This document shows, piece by piece, positions 21,101-32,081 of a stretch of 64,000 bases of DNA. The DNA lies in the NCBI GenBank assembly GCA_004431415.1, contig QPMI01000556.1, positions 1 to 64,000 of the forward strand, in the 5' to 3' direction. The stretch comes from Cyanophora paradoxa (taxonomy: Eukaryota; Glaucocystophyceae; Cyanophorales; Cyanophoraceae). The first letter of the stretch is position 1. Every line of letters starts with the position of its first letter. A program made the position numbers and the translations under genes. The notes under the pieces are model-generated. The model was given only the letters and a program-made list of their open reading frames with translations, made no database searches and was not told where the DNA came from.

Positions 21101-23331
21101 TGGGAGGGGCAGCAGGGGGGGGAGGGTGACGCACGGGGGTAGAGGGCGCCCATCTTGACGGGGGCGTCCTTCTGGTAGACGAAGCGGACGACGGCGGCGG
21201 CGGCGCGCTCCTCCATGGCGCGGGCGAGGGAGGAGGCGGCGACGGCGGCGCGCTCGTTGCCGGGCTCGGGGACCCAGAGGTCGGCCCCGCTCTTGAAGTA
21301 GTGGCGGGGGACGGAGGCGGCGGGGACGAAGCCGATGAGCTCCGCGTGGCGCTCGCCGGTCTTGTACTTGAGGCTCTTGTACTCGTCCTTGTGGAACTTG
21401 ACCTTGTCGCGCCCGTAGCTGAACGCGTACTCCAGGTTCGCCACCTCCACCTGCCGGGCGGCGGGCGGGCGGGCAGTGAGGGGGCGACAAGAGGAAGAGG
21501 AGGGGGCGGGCGGGCGGGCGGGCACGTCGGTGTCCCTCTCGTCCGTCTTGGTCGGGTCGACGTCCCTCAGCTTGTAGCGCATCGACCGCATCACCTTGAT
21601 CTGCTCCCTCGCTGCGGTACCCCGGCTCGGGGGTGCGGTGGGGGGGGGGGGGGGGGGGGGGGGTATGCGCGCCGTCCTCGGCGGCCCTCTCCTCGGGGGT
21701 CATCGACTCCAGCTTCTCCTTGTTGAACAGCTGCGCGCCGGCTCTCGGGGGGTACGCGGGCCCGGGAGGGAAGGGGCGGGCCTTGAAGGAGGGGTACCGC
21801 ATCTCGGCCGTCTTCGTGAAGGACCACAGCTGAGAGGGCGCGTCACGGCGTCGGGCAGGGAAGAAGTGCGGGGCGGGGCGGGGCGGGGTACCGGTATGCG
21901 GAACTTGTGGCCGACCTTGGCGGGGCCGTCGAGGCCGGGGCCGGAGGCGGACGGGGGCGCCGGCATCTCCAGACCGATCCCGAACCCGAAACGGGCCTTG
22001 GAGGTCTGCGGGCCCGGCGAAGCCTCGGCGGAGGGGGGGGCGGGGCGGGGGGTGCGCGGCGGCGGCGGGCCTGTCTGACGGTGCGGGAGCGGAAGCCCGA
22101 GAGGAGCCCGAGCGCCTCGTGGATGGTCAGGACCGACCCCTCCGGCAGCTGCCCCGCGCCCCCGCGGCTCGGGGCGGGGCGGAGCGGAGAGGCGCGGCGC
22201 GGAGCGGGCGCACCGAGTCGGCGATCTGCCTCAGCAGCATCTCGTTCTTCCTCTGCGGTCCCGTAACGGCCAGCAGCGCGCGCGTGAGCCCGGCCCGGTC
22301 GCGCCCGGCGCGCGCGCGCGGGGGGGGGCCCGGGGGGCGGGAACGAGAGCGGACCTTCCGCTCGACGTCGGCGGGGGAGATGCGCTGTGCGGGGTCCGCC
22401 TGCGTGCCCGTGCCCGGGACGAAGTTGTTGTCATCGTCGACCTCCGCAAAGCCCAGGCCCCTGCGGCGCCCCCGGCGCGTCAGGGCGGCGGCGGCGGCGG
22501 GCGCGCCGGAGCGGCGGGGTCGGGCGGGGCGGGCGGGGGCGGGCGCGCATGACGAGGAAGCCCATGTTCTTTGCCTTCATCTCGGAGAGGATGGTCTCCA
22601 TCGCCGCCTCGCTCGGCGCCTCGAACGCGTCCGTCAGCAGCACGATCCGCGTCGACGCATTCCGCTGCGTCCTCGTCTTTCTGATGAGCTGCGCCGCCCG
22701 GTCAGCAGGGGCGTTCGCTGCGGGTCGCGCGGGGCGCCCGCCGACCATGTCCATCGCCACGACGATGGCGTCGATGACTGCCGGGGCGTGAGGGCGGCGG
22801 GGGTCGTCCGGGGCGAGGTTGCGCACAGTCGCAGCGCTTGCCGCCGGGCGGCAGCGATTCCACCCGCTTGAGAAGATTAGTTTTCGGCACTTCGATCTTC
22901 TGGAGCGCTTGAATGTTCTGCGCGGGCGCCCGTCGGTCCCCCGGTGAGCGTTCTCTTCGGCGGACGCACCTCGTAGTTGCCTTCGCCCAACTCCTCCGCT
23001 AAGTCATTGTCCGTAGCTGCAGCAGACAGGCTTCGGTCCGAGCGTCGTTCGGGCGCGGCGCCGGCGCGGCGGCGGCACCGAGGGGCGCGGACCTCGGGAA
23101 CCGAAGAGGAGCACGCCGACCTCGTCCTTTTTTGCATACAGAATCTTCTGCTCGACGAAGCTGCGCATCGCCTCCTGCGCCAGCTGCACGTACGTCCTGC
23201 CGTCCTTGAACTTCGTGCGGGCCATCGACGCGCCCACGTCGACGACCAGCACCACGGTCTCCTGTGCAGCGTTTCAGCGATCACCGCAGCGTCCCATCGC
23301 GCTTGCTCGCCTTCAATGCCCGCCCCGCCAT
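19115..23331 (-). CDS. XRCC5: Ku80 (XRCC5 homologue), multi-exon
   Basis: Ku80 pairs with Ku70 to ring broken DNA ends and recruit the non-homologous end-joining machinery in the nucleus. Exon order on the minus strand: MAGRALKASKRDG (23331), vWA start VVLVVDVGASM (about 23230-23255), LAEELGEGNYEV, NIQALQKIEVPKTNLLKR, vWA core RIVLLTDAFEAP and KAKNMGFLVM. The Ku beta-barrel follows: LEYAFSYGRDKVKFHKDEYK, GFVPAASVPRHYFKSG, VVRFVYQKDAPVKMGALYP, GYEGFVFVQLPFAEDIRELQ and NTFNPALQ. The C-terminal helical domain (SFEAIIGDRSRDRVEEAVSG, FNEFLRRLKALC, FWEAHVVAKDV) ends GMEDFMDML*, like the DNA-PKcs-binding tip of animal Ku80. Introns are short, and two contain G runs of 24-30 on this strand. Exact first splice unresolved. 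Confidence 0.9.
19467..19578. repeat. 56-bp tandem repeat inside a Ku80 intron
   Basis: CGATCGAGGCGGGGCGATCG and its continuation GAGGATGCTTGAGCGCGCG occur twice with a few substitutions. It lies between the C-terminal helical exon and the exon encoding ITGDEVYGEAGSVTPDEARQ. Confidence 0.8.
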
Positions 23332-23644
23332 CTTTGCGACTGGACTGCTGTACCCGGCAAAGGAGGCAGTGCCGCGCAAACCGCGGCACAGACGCGGTAC
23401 TAGGGGCAGCGGAAGCGTTTGCAGTGCTGTACTGTTCGTTGGAGGTCGTCGGGGACCGCCGCTTCTCGACCATCTTCCGTGCGGAGAAAAGCGCAGCCGC
23501 TCAGCCGGCGCTCTCAGTCGGCTGCGGAAGATGGAGGGCGTTAAAGGGGAACCCGGAACGATGAAGATTTGCGGAGTGAGCCCGCGCTCAGATAAGGCTG
23601 CCGCGTCGCGCGCGGCGGATAACTCCTCCCGCGCTTGAGCGAAC
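23332..23644. other. Divergent intergenic spacer between Ku80 (-) and PAPS transporter (+)
   Basis: About 0.3 kb between the two proposed start codons. It presumably contains both promoters and 5' leaders. I see no convincing TATA box or other motif. Confidence 0.35.
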
Positions 23645-25583
23645 ATGCTGCGCCAACAGGCGGTCGAGCGCTTTAGTCTAACCGCGCCCCCCGCAGATCG
23701 ACCTCGCGCCGCTCCCGAGGAACCTGCAGTTTCTAATCTGCGCCGGCGGCGTCTTCGCCGTGTACCAGCTACACGCACTCGCGCAGGAGGTGCCCGGCGC
23801 CCGCACCGCCGTGAAGCCGCCCCGCGGCCGGCCGCCCTGCAGCTGCCGCGCGTCTGAGCGCGCGCCGCGCCGCAGTTCCTGTTCCGGTCGGAGCAGTGGA
23901 CGTACAGCTGGTTCGTGACCTTCTTCGCCTTCGCCGTCGGCTTCTGCATCTCCAGCTTCGAGCGCATGCGCGCCGGCGACTCCGTCAAGTCCTTCACGCG
24001 CGCCCCGCCCCGCCCCGCCCCGCCCCGCCCGCCCCGCTGGCCCCGCTGAGGCGGCCGGCGCGCAGGGCGCCCGTGCTCTGGTTCGTCGTCATCGGGGCCC
24101 TCCTCCTCACCTCCATGGGCTTCTCCAACCTCGCCTTGACCTACGCACGTACCCCCTGCTCTGCTTCCCCGTACCCCCTCCCGTGCGAGCACCCCGACAG
24201 GTCAACCTCCCCACCCAAGTCGTCTTCAAGAGCGCCAAGGTCATACCCGGTCAGCTTCCGTCCCCCGCCCCGCCCCGCGGGGACGAGCGCCAGCCGATTC
24301 TCCCCCAGTCATGATTGCGGGGTACTTCGTCCTCGGCAAGACCTACAGCTGGCTCGAGTGCCCGGCCCCAGCCCACGTACCCCCGCCGCCCCCCGACCCC
24401 CCCACGCAGGTACGTCTCGGCCATCCTCTTCTTCTGCGGCCTCTCCATGTTCACCCTCGGGGGTACGCGCCTCCGACCCTCCTCCCGGTACCCTCTCCGC
24501 CCTGACCCGCGCCCCGCAGACGTGACCGTCACGCCGAACTTCAACGCACGCCCCGCCCACCCCCCTCCCAGATCTGTCCGTCAGCGACCTGATCGCGTTG
24601 CGGCGGGCAGTGGCTGGGCGTGCTGAGCCTCCTCTTCGCGCTGTGCGCGGACGCCTTCATCGGCAACGCGCAGGAGAAGCTCCTCCGCCTCCACCGCGTG
24701 CCCCTCACCGAGCTCGTCCAGGGCTCCTACCTCTTCGGTGCCCGCCCCGTACCCCCCTCCCGCCCGCCCCCGCCCCCCCCGCCCCGCCCGAGCCGGCGGC
24801 AGGGATGCTGCTGTGCCTGGGGCTGTGCGTGGTGAACGGGGAGCTGCTGGGCGCCCTCCGCGCCTGCAGCGCCAACCCACAGGCCCGCCCCGGCGCCCCC
24901 GACTCCACCCCGCCGTGCCCCCGGCCTCACCCTGCCTCACTTTCCCGCAGATCTGGGGCCTCCTCACCCTCGCCGCCCTCGCCGGCCCGCCCCGCCCCGC
25001 CCCGCCCCGCGGCTTCACCCGGCGCCCCCGGCGCCGCTGACGGCCGCGCGCGCAGGGTACCTGGGGACGTACTTCGTGCTGATGCTGGTGAACGGCTTCG
25101 GGGCGGTCACCGCCGTGGTCGTCACCTCGTGCCGCAAGCTCATCACGATCATGGCGAGCCGCTCCAACGCCCCCCCCCCCCCCCCGCCTCTATCGTACCC
25201 CCCTCACCGCGGCTCTGACGGGCACCCCCCGCAGCTCTCCTTCGTGCTCTTCCCGAAGCCGTTCACGTGGCTCTACTTGTGGGGCACCCTCGTGCTCTTC
25301 GCGGGGGTCCTCGTCAACACGTGCGCCGGGCGCCGCGCCGTGCCGCACCCCGCGCCGGGGCTGACGAGCGAGCCCGTGGGCCGGGCGCAGGTACGCGAAG
25401 AACCACGGGCACCACGGCCACGCCGGGGCGGGCGCCGGCGCAGGCCACGCGCACGGCCGGGGCTCGGGGGGCCCGCACGGCACGCCCCCGGCGGAGGCGC
25501 ACCGCCCGCGGGCCGCGCTGGGCATGCGGAGCCCCAAGCGGGACCCCCACGCAGGGACGGACCCTAGCGACGAGCGCGTGTAG
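23645..25583 (+). CDS. SLC35B3: PAPS transporter, SLC35B3 (PAPST2) type, multi-exon
   Basis: Nucleotide-sulfate antiporter expected to carry PAPS into the Golgi lumen for sulfation. Segments in order match SLC35B3: LQFLICAGGVFAVYQLHALA (from 23697), QWTYSWFVTFFAFAVGFC, APVLWFVVIGALLLTSMGFS followed by NLALTY, VNLPTQVVFKSAKVIP, VMIAGYFVLGKTYSW, YVSAILFFCGLSMFTLG, DVTVTPNFN, LGVLSLLFALCADAFIGNAQ followed by EKLLRLH, GYLGTYFVLMLVNGFGAVTA with VVVTSCRKLITIM, and LSFVLFPKPFTWLYLWGTLV. About ten membrane helices are expected. The C-terminal tail is His/Gly-rich (KNHGHHGHAGAGAGHAHG) and ends at TAG 25581-25583. About ten introns, several using GC donors (for example after ALTY). The first exon is uncertain. 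Confidence 0.88.
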
Positions 25584-26070
25584 CTCCCGCCTATCGAACA
25601 GTGTAATCGCGTAACTATATTAATGTTCTACCGCATTCAATGCTAGCCAGCACAGAGGAACTGAGCCTGCACTGCATGAGCCTGCACAAGGTATGAGATA
25701 CAAAACAGTGTTAAAGAATGCGTGAGCGAAACGGGAGCTCGTGTTATCTCGCTTAAAAGAAACTATTGCAAGCGACTGCAACAGACCTCAAAGGCGAATG
25801 AATACTGCCCTAGCGACTCTAGTGTTTCAAAAAGAATGCGGAAGAGCTCGAACGCGGCTAAAGCATATGCACATGTACATTCAGGAATGAAGAACGCACA
25901 AAAAACACTCATATAGTAAAGCAGGGGAGAAGGATAGGCTACACACAACTACGCGAACAGCACCCGCAACTACGCGAACATAATCTACCGTACCATCTGT
26001 CTTATGTACAGGTGGGGCGCAAGGGGGCGGCGGGGAAGGCGGCCGGGCCGGCCGCGCCGCGCCGCGGCGC
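25584..26070. other. Lower-GC intergenic region, no gene seen
   Basis: About 0.5 kb between the convergent 3' ends of the PAPS transporter and the minus-strand gene ending at 26075. GC falls sharply compared with the flanks. Short frames (25722-25916) have no recognisable product. It probably holds 3' UTRs. Confidence 0.4.
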
Positions 26071-26074
26071 CGGT

Positions 26075-27452
26075 CTAGACGTCGGGCCAGGCGGAGAACT
26101 CGGCGGAGAACTGGAAGTGCTGGGCCAGCTGGGCCCCCGCGTCGACGTCGAGGGGCGAGGGCGGAAGGTGCGACGTGGGCGGCGAGGGCGGGGCGGGCGT
26201 GCCGCGGTTCGTCGCGTCGCCCAGGGGGAACAAGCCCAGGGCAGGGCGGGCGGTCTTGGGGCTCTTGGCGGTGCCGGCGCGGGCCCAGGGGCCCCCCGGG
26301 GCCTGCTCGACCTTCCATGCGAGGGCGGTCATGGCCATGGCCTCCTCGTCGAGCCCCGCCGGCACCGCCGCCTGCATCACCGTCGGCGGCATGCTGTTCT
26401 CGTCGTTCTCCACCCGCCCCGCCTCCGTCCCCTGCCCCTGCTCCGCCCCCCGCTTCTTCCGCCCCTGCGCCGGGATGCGCGCCTGCGGGGCGGGGTCGGC
26501 ACGCGCGGGCGCCGGGCCGGGCGAAGCGCGCGGCGCACGCGCACCCCGCCGCCGAGGCCCTCGAGGCGGCCGGCGCCGGCGTGCTCGAGGAGGAGTAGGG
26601 GCTGGCGGAGAGGCCGGTGAAGCTCACTAGGCGGGGCGGGCTGAGGCGCGGCGAGGCCAAGGGGGCGGGGCCGAGGACGAGGCAGGCCGCCGGCGAGGCG
26701 GCGACGGCGGGGCCGACGCCCGGACCGGCGCCGCGGAGCGAGGTCGGGGCCGGCGAGGAGGCGAAAGCGGAGCCGGCGCCCGGACCGGCGACGCTGGAGG
26801 AACGGTCGCGGGGCACGCGCGGCGGCGGCATCGAGCGCCCAAAGGGGTCCTGCGGCGGCGCGGCGCCCGTGAGGGGCCGGGAGGCGAGGGGCGCCGGCGC
26901 CGCGCCGGCGCACCTCGCCGCGGGGCGTCTCGAGGTCGCTCTCGCTGTCGCCGGAGCTATCGGTCAGAGCCGACTCGGTCACAGTGATCTGCCCGCAGGC
27001 CCGGCCGCGCCCGCCGTTAGCGACCACCGGCGAGCCGGCGGGGCGGCCGGGCGGTCGCGGTGCGGACCTTCTTCCTGGCCTCGCGGTTCGTGTAGACGAA
27101 GCCGCGGCTGCCGGGCGTGGTGAGGCGCCGCACGCTGGGCGTCCCCGCCGGCAGCTGCTCGGCGATCTCCATCGCCGCCCCGAGGTGCTCCTTCACCGCG
27201 GTGGTGGGGTCCGCGGCCTCCTCCAGCGGCGCCCGCGCGCGGCTCGTCGGGCGGCCCCGGCGCGGGGCCGTCCCGGTGGAAGGCGCCGGCGTCGACGACG
27301 ACGCGCCCGCCGGCGAGGGGCGCGGGCTCGCCGCTGGTGTCGCCGGCGTCAGCGCCTGTGCCTTCACTTTGAAGAGCGCGGTCTTCCACTTCTGCAGGCG
27401 GGCTCAGAGCGGGCGGGCCCGGCGCGCTTCCTGCCAGCGGGGCCCTGCTCAC
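26075..27452 (-). CDS. Unidentified low-complexity protein, multi-exon
   Basis: Coding-like pieces on the minus strand: LRNLGGNLSSDDRTAISATV (about 27445-27510), LQKWKTALFKVKAQALTP (about 27350-27400), LEEAADPTTAVKEHLGAAME with IAEQLPAG (about 27145-27230), GSRGFVYTNREARKKVRT (about 27060-27115), a Ser/Pro/Ala-rich stretch, then NDENSMPPTVMQAAVPAG, MAMTALAWKVEQAPGG and AQHFQFSAEFSAWPDV with stop TAG at 26075-26077. The protein appears largely disordered with short helical islands. Limits and exon joins are guesses. No family recognised. Confidence 0.4.
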
Positions 27453-27979
27453 GGTGGCAGAGATGGCGGTGCGGTCGTCGCTGCTGAGGTTGCCCCCGAG
27501 ATTGCGCAGATCTGCAAAGCAGTGATCAGCATTGCGCCCCGATGGTTGGCCACGGGCGCACTGGTTTTGACGGCGATGGTGAGCTCTTTCGTCTGATCTC
27601 CGACGCTGATTGAGATGCTTGCAGTCGACTGCGCTCGCTGGGACTTGAACACAATGTAGTTCGGCGCTGTCAATGTTGCACTATGGCTTCGTTCGTCCTC
27701 TGGATCCTTCAAGCTGCGACGGAGGCGTGGTCAGGTGGCGCCCGTCGCGTCCGAGGTCGCCGGAAAACTCAGACCCGCAGTTGCCGGTCCAAGCAGTGGC
27801 GTCCGATTTCGAGTCCTTGTACAAGAAGGCGACTCCATGGGTGCGGAGTGTAATCGCGCCTCCCCCGATGCCATTGAAAATGATCTGCAGCAAAACAGTC
27901 GAGTCGAAGGCGAGTCAGCGTCTGTGTGTCTCCCTAACATAGTTCTAGGTGCCAAAGAGTCGCTTTCCGGCATTCAGAT
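27453..27979 (-). other. Coding-like beta-rich pieces of unknown gene
   Basis: Minus-strand frames contain APNYIVFKSQRAQSTASISI followed by VGDQTKELTIAVKTSAP (about 27555-27680) and IIFNGIGGGAITLRTHGVAF followed by LYKDSKSDATAW (about 27780-27890). Both look like real beta-rich protein, but I cannot join them to either neighbour with confidence. They could be middle exons of a gene running from 28394 to 26075. Confidence 0.3.
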
Positions 27980-28394
27980 CTAGAGCGCGGGGCGCGCTGA
28001 ACGCGGCAGTCCGCGTTCGGACGTGCGCACGAAAACGTTGGTCCCGGCAGGAACCTCCGCATGCCCGTTCGAGATACTGTACGCGTGAATGGAATAGGCC
28101 TGGAGTCCGTCCTGCGCGCAATTGCTAAGTCGGACGAAGGGACCGTTCCAGTGAGTCCAAGCGAGCCCGAGGGCGCACGCTGTTGTCTGGACTGATCGTG
28201 AAAACTTTCAGTAGATGCTGGTGCGACTCTCCGCCGATGCGCAGCGCGCCATCCCAAGAGCTCAGGCAAGCGGAAGCTACGACGGAACCCGTCGAATTGC
28301 TCTCCTCGTCTTCGAAATAAGAGACCTTCACGCGCTTGCCCTTGCTCTTGGGCGGCATCGTGCCGACCGCGGCCCGCCGCTGCTTGGGGTTCAC
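27980..28394 (-). CDS. Unidentified protein with basic N terminus
   Basis: Starts MNPKQRRAAVGTMPPKSKGK (28394) or at the second Met (28358), continuing RVKVSYFEDEESNSTGSVV and CLSSWDGALRIGGESHQHLL. After an intron or frame change it reads LGLAWTHWNGPFVRLSNC, LQAYSIHAYSISNGHAEVPA and GTNVFVRTSERGLPRS, and stops at 27980. The Lys/Arg-rich start followed by an acidic Ser-rich stretch suggests a nuclear protein. It is divergent from the SulP gene (ATG 28669), with about 275 bp between. Family unknown. Confidence 0.4.
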
Positions 28395-28668
28395 CCGAAC
28401 TGCAAGGGGGAGGGAGTACCCGGCGCCGGCAAGGGGGAGTACGCAGAGTTGTTTTTTGTTTTTTTAGCGTCACAGAGCCCGCTGCGCCGCGTCCCGGCGC
28501 CGCACGTAGTCGCGCGCAGTGTGCGCATGCTTGCAATTGTGCGCACGCCGGCCCTACGACAGGTGTCCCTCCCCGGCCGAGGTATGTGCGCCTTACCACC
28601 GCACTAACCGGCATCGTTCGACCGGCTGCGCAATCGCGGTCATCATTCTTCTCGCTATATCTCCGCTC

Positions 28669-31630
28669 ATGTCGGCCTTTGCAGCTGCGAGCATCCCGCT
28701 GCGCCCCGCGATCCGTGCCGTTGCAACGAGCATTCACACCAGATCTAGACAGGCGGCGCCGTCCGTCAGCCTCGCGGCCAGAACGGCGGCGCCGACCGTC
28801 GGACTCGGCGCCTCGTCGTTCGCCGGGACTCCGCTCTTCTTCACCGATGTTCCTGCAGCTGTCGACGTCCTCGGGAACGTCGACGTCGCGGGCGGCAAGC
28901 AGCCGCCTCGCTGCATTGCCGGCAAGAGGAAGTCCGCCGGGACGAGCGCCCGCCGGGAGGTTCACGGTTTTTCACGCAAGACTTCTGCCGGCGCCGGAAA
29001 TCCCCCCGAGTCTGGGCCCGAGAAGCTCAAGCCGCCGGAGAAGGTCCGGCCGCTTTCCTCTCCGCGAGTCCCCTCGCGCTTACCGGGGGCCGGGCGGCGC
29101 AGGCTCCGGGAGAGAAGAAGTGCGGGGGCGGGCGCGTGCGGGCGGACCTGGGCCTGCGGGCCCTGGCCGACGAGTGGCGCCCGCTCCTCTCCTCCACCAA
29201 AGACCTCAAGAATGACGCCCAGGCACGTGCCGCGCGCTTACCAGGGGCCGACGGCCGCTGAGTCGCGCCCAGGCCGGCCTCATCACGGCCTGCGTCTCCG
29301 TGCCCCTCTCCCTCGCCATCGGTGCGCCGGCCGAGTCGCCTGTGCGTGCGAGGCCGCCGTGACGCGGGCGGGGCGCGCGCGGGCGGCAGCGGTCGGCTCG
29401 GGCCTGCCGCCGGAGGTCGGCCTCGTCACCGCCGTCGTCGGATCCTTCGTCGCCGCCGCCGCCGGCGCGCCCCGCCCGCCCCGCCGGCCCGGCGGCGGCT
29501 GACCCCGCGCAGGGGGACGCCGCTGGCGGTGAGCGGCCCGGCGGCGGCGATCGTGGCGACGTGCGCGGCGTGCGCGGCGGAGTTCGGCCCCGCCGGCGTC
29601 GCCCTCGTCGCCGCCGCCTGCGGCCTCCTGCAGGCACGCCGGCCCCCGCGCGCCCCGGCCGCCCCGGGCCCCCGCGTGGCTGAGGCCGCGGCGTCAGGTG
29701 CTCAGCGGGGCGCTCTCGCTGGGGGCGGCGGCGCGGCGCGTGCCGGTGCCGGTCGTGGCCGGCTTCACGTCGGGGATCGGCCTCACCGTGCTCCTCCAGC
29801 AGCTCCCCGCCGCCCTCTCCCTCCCGCGCCCCCCGGGCTCGCACCCCCCCGAGGTCCTCGCCCACCTCCTCGCCAACCTCCCCGCCGCCGACCCCGCCTC
29901 CCTCGCCCTCGCCTCCGCCGTCCGCCCCCGCCCCGCCCCGCCCCCCCCCCCCCCCCCGCCTCACGCCCGTGCAGACGCTGGCGCTCATCTTCGCGCTCCC
30001 GAGGCTGGAGCTGCCCGTGCTCTCGCGGCTCCCTCGACCCTCGTCGCCGTCGCCGCCGCCTCTGCCGCCGCCTCGGCCCTCGCCCTCGACGTGCCCCGCC
30101 TCGGCGCCATCCCCTCGAGCCTCCCCGCCCCGGGCCTCCCCGACATCTCCTTCCTCGCCCCTCGGACCTGCCGGCCCTGGCGGGGTACGCCCTCGCCATC
30201 TTCGGGATCGCCTCCGTCGAATCGCTGCTCTCCTCGGCCGCCGTCGACAAGCTCTCCCGCGGCCGCTCCCGCCGGCACGACCCCGACCAGGAGCTCATCG
30301 GGCAGGGCCTCGCCAACGCTGCGGCGGCGCTCTTCGGCGGCATGCCCGTCTCCTCCGTCGTCGTCCGCTCCTCCCTCAACATCCAGTCGGGCGCCGTCAC
30401 GCGCCGCGCCGGCGTGCTCCAGAGCGCCGCCCTCCTCGCCGCGGTCTGCGCGCTGGGACCGGCCATGGCGGAGATCCCCGTGCCCGTCCTCGCCGGCGTC
30501 CTCCTCTCGGTCGCCCTGCGCATGCTCTCCCCCCACGAGATCCGGGAGATCTGGCGGGCGCACCGCCCCGAGGCCCTCCCCTGGCTCCTCACCGCCGCCC
30601 TCGTCGCCGGCGCCGACGTGATCGTCGGCGTCGCCGCCGGCGTCGCCGCCGCCGTCGCCCTCGCCGCCGCCGGCGGGCGCGGGGCGCCCCTCGCCGTCGA
30701 GACCCGCCTCGGCGTCGAGTTCGCGAGCCTCTTCCCCGCCCCGCCGCCGCCGGCACCCCGCTCCCCACCACCACCAAGTCCGCCGCCTCCCCCGCCGCCG
30801 CCGCCGCCGCCGCCTCCCCCGCCGCCGCCGCCGCCTCTGTTTTCGCCGAGAGCTCCGCCGCGAGCGTCCGGGAGGCCGTCGCGGCCGCGCGGGGCCCGAG
30901 GCCGAGGGCGAGGGCGAGGGCGGCCGCGCGACGCCGGGGCCGGGGACGCCGGCCCTCAAGCCCGCCGACCTCTGCGACGTCGTCCGCGTGCGCCCCGCCC
31001 TCCCGCCCGATCCCGAGCCCGCCCGCCCCGCCCCGCCCCGCCCCGGGTCTGACGCCCGGGGGGCAGCTGGAGGGTGCGGCGACGTTCGCCTCGGGGGCGG
31101 CCCTGGCGCGCCTGCTCGAGGAGCTCGCCGCCGCCCTCCCGGAGCCCGGCGCCGGGGCCGCCGCCGCCGCCGGGGCCGCCTCCTCGCGCCCCGCCCTCTT
31201 CGACCTCTCCGCCCTCGCCGCCCTCGACATCACCGGCGCCGAGCTGTGCGCCGCCCCGCCCCGCCCCCACCGCTCCCAGAGCCGCTCGGCCCGGCCCGAG
31301 CCAAACCGGCGGGGCGGGGGCAGGATCATCGACGCGGTGGGGACGCTGATCGAGCAGGGGAAGCCGTGCGTGTTCGTGGGGGCGAGCGCGGGGGCGCGGG
31401 CGTTCCTCCTCGCGTGCGACCACGGGCGGCGCGTGCACGCCGTGGCGCACGTCGCCGGCCCCGCCGCCCTCGCCGCCGACCTCCTCCAGCGCCCCGACCA
31501 GATCGAGGTCCGCGCCCGCACCCGCCCGCACGCCCCAGCGCCGCCGTCCCCCGGCGCCGGCCGAGCGGGGCCCGAACGACCGCGGCGCGCGCAGGGAGTG
31601 CTCCTCGACGCCCCCGTCGTCGTCCAGTAG
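28669..31630 (+). CDS. SulP/SLC26 anion transporter with STAS domain, copy 1
   Basis: Predicted membrane exchanger for sulfate, bicarbonate or related anions. The first exon (ATG 28669, MSAFAAASIPLRPAIRAVA) is Ala/Arg-rich and may be a targeting or disordered N-tail. Membrane-domain signatures follow: LITACVSVPLSLAIG (about 29278-29320), GLPPEVGLVTAVVGSFVAAA, PLAVSGPAAAIVATCAACA, PVPVVAGFTSGIGLTVLLQQ, YALAIFGIASVESLLSSAAV, DQELIGQGLANAAAALFGGM, PVSSVVVRSSLNIQSGAVTR, MAEIPVPVLAGVLLSVALRM and LVAGADVIVGVAAGVAAAVA. The STAS domain follows an Ala/Pro linker: LFDLSALAALDITGAEL and RIIDAVGTLIEQGKPCVFVG. Stop TAG 31628-31630. Introns are tiny (for example 29481-29512). One C seems missing near 30165 relative to copy 2. 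Substrate cannot be read from sequence. Confidence 0.85.
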
Positions 31631-32081
31631 CCGCGCATCTGCACCCGCTGCAGCTGCGGCTGCAGCTGGTCCGCGCACGCCGCGGATTCTGTTTAATTTC
31701 GCTTTTCTGTTTTTGCTTTTCTAAGCTAGGCTAGTGCACTTCAGCTTGTACGTCAAGCCCCCGCAGTACATCATGCCGGCGACGCTGCTGCCTAATCCAT
31801 GTAAAAACTCAACGTCCGACTCGGTACGAGGGCCGGCCGGCCGGCGCGCTTCAGCGGCGCCGTCCTTCGAATTCGCTGCTAGCGTGGCGCAAGCGCCGGC
31901 GCCGGTGCTGAATTCGAACTCGAGTCGGGGAGGGGTGCGCCCGAGGGGGGTACAGGCGCGATCCGTCGCGCATCTTCGGCAGCGCCAACTTGCTGGGTGG
32001 CCAGTAGAGCCGCGCGCGATGGCGATGCAGCGGCGAGAATGAACGCGGGAGAGGTCAGGTCATCTAGCTAGGGACGCGGAC
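31631..32081. other. SulP-cyclase intergenic region
   Basis: About 0.45 kb, lower GC at its left part (T-rich stretch about 31690-31720). It must carry the SulP 3' end and the cyclase 5' end. It may also hold a first non-recognised cyclase exon. No clear motif. Confidence 0.35.
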
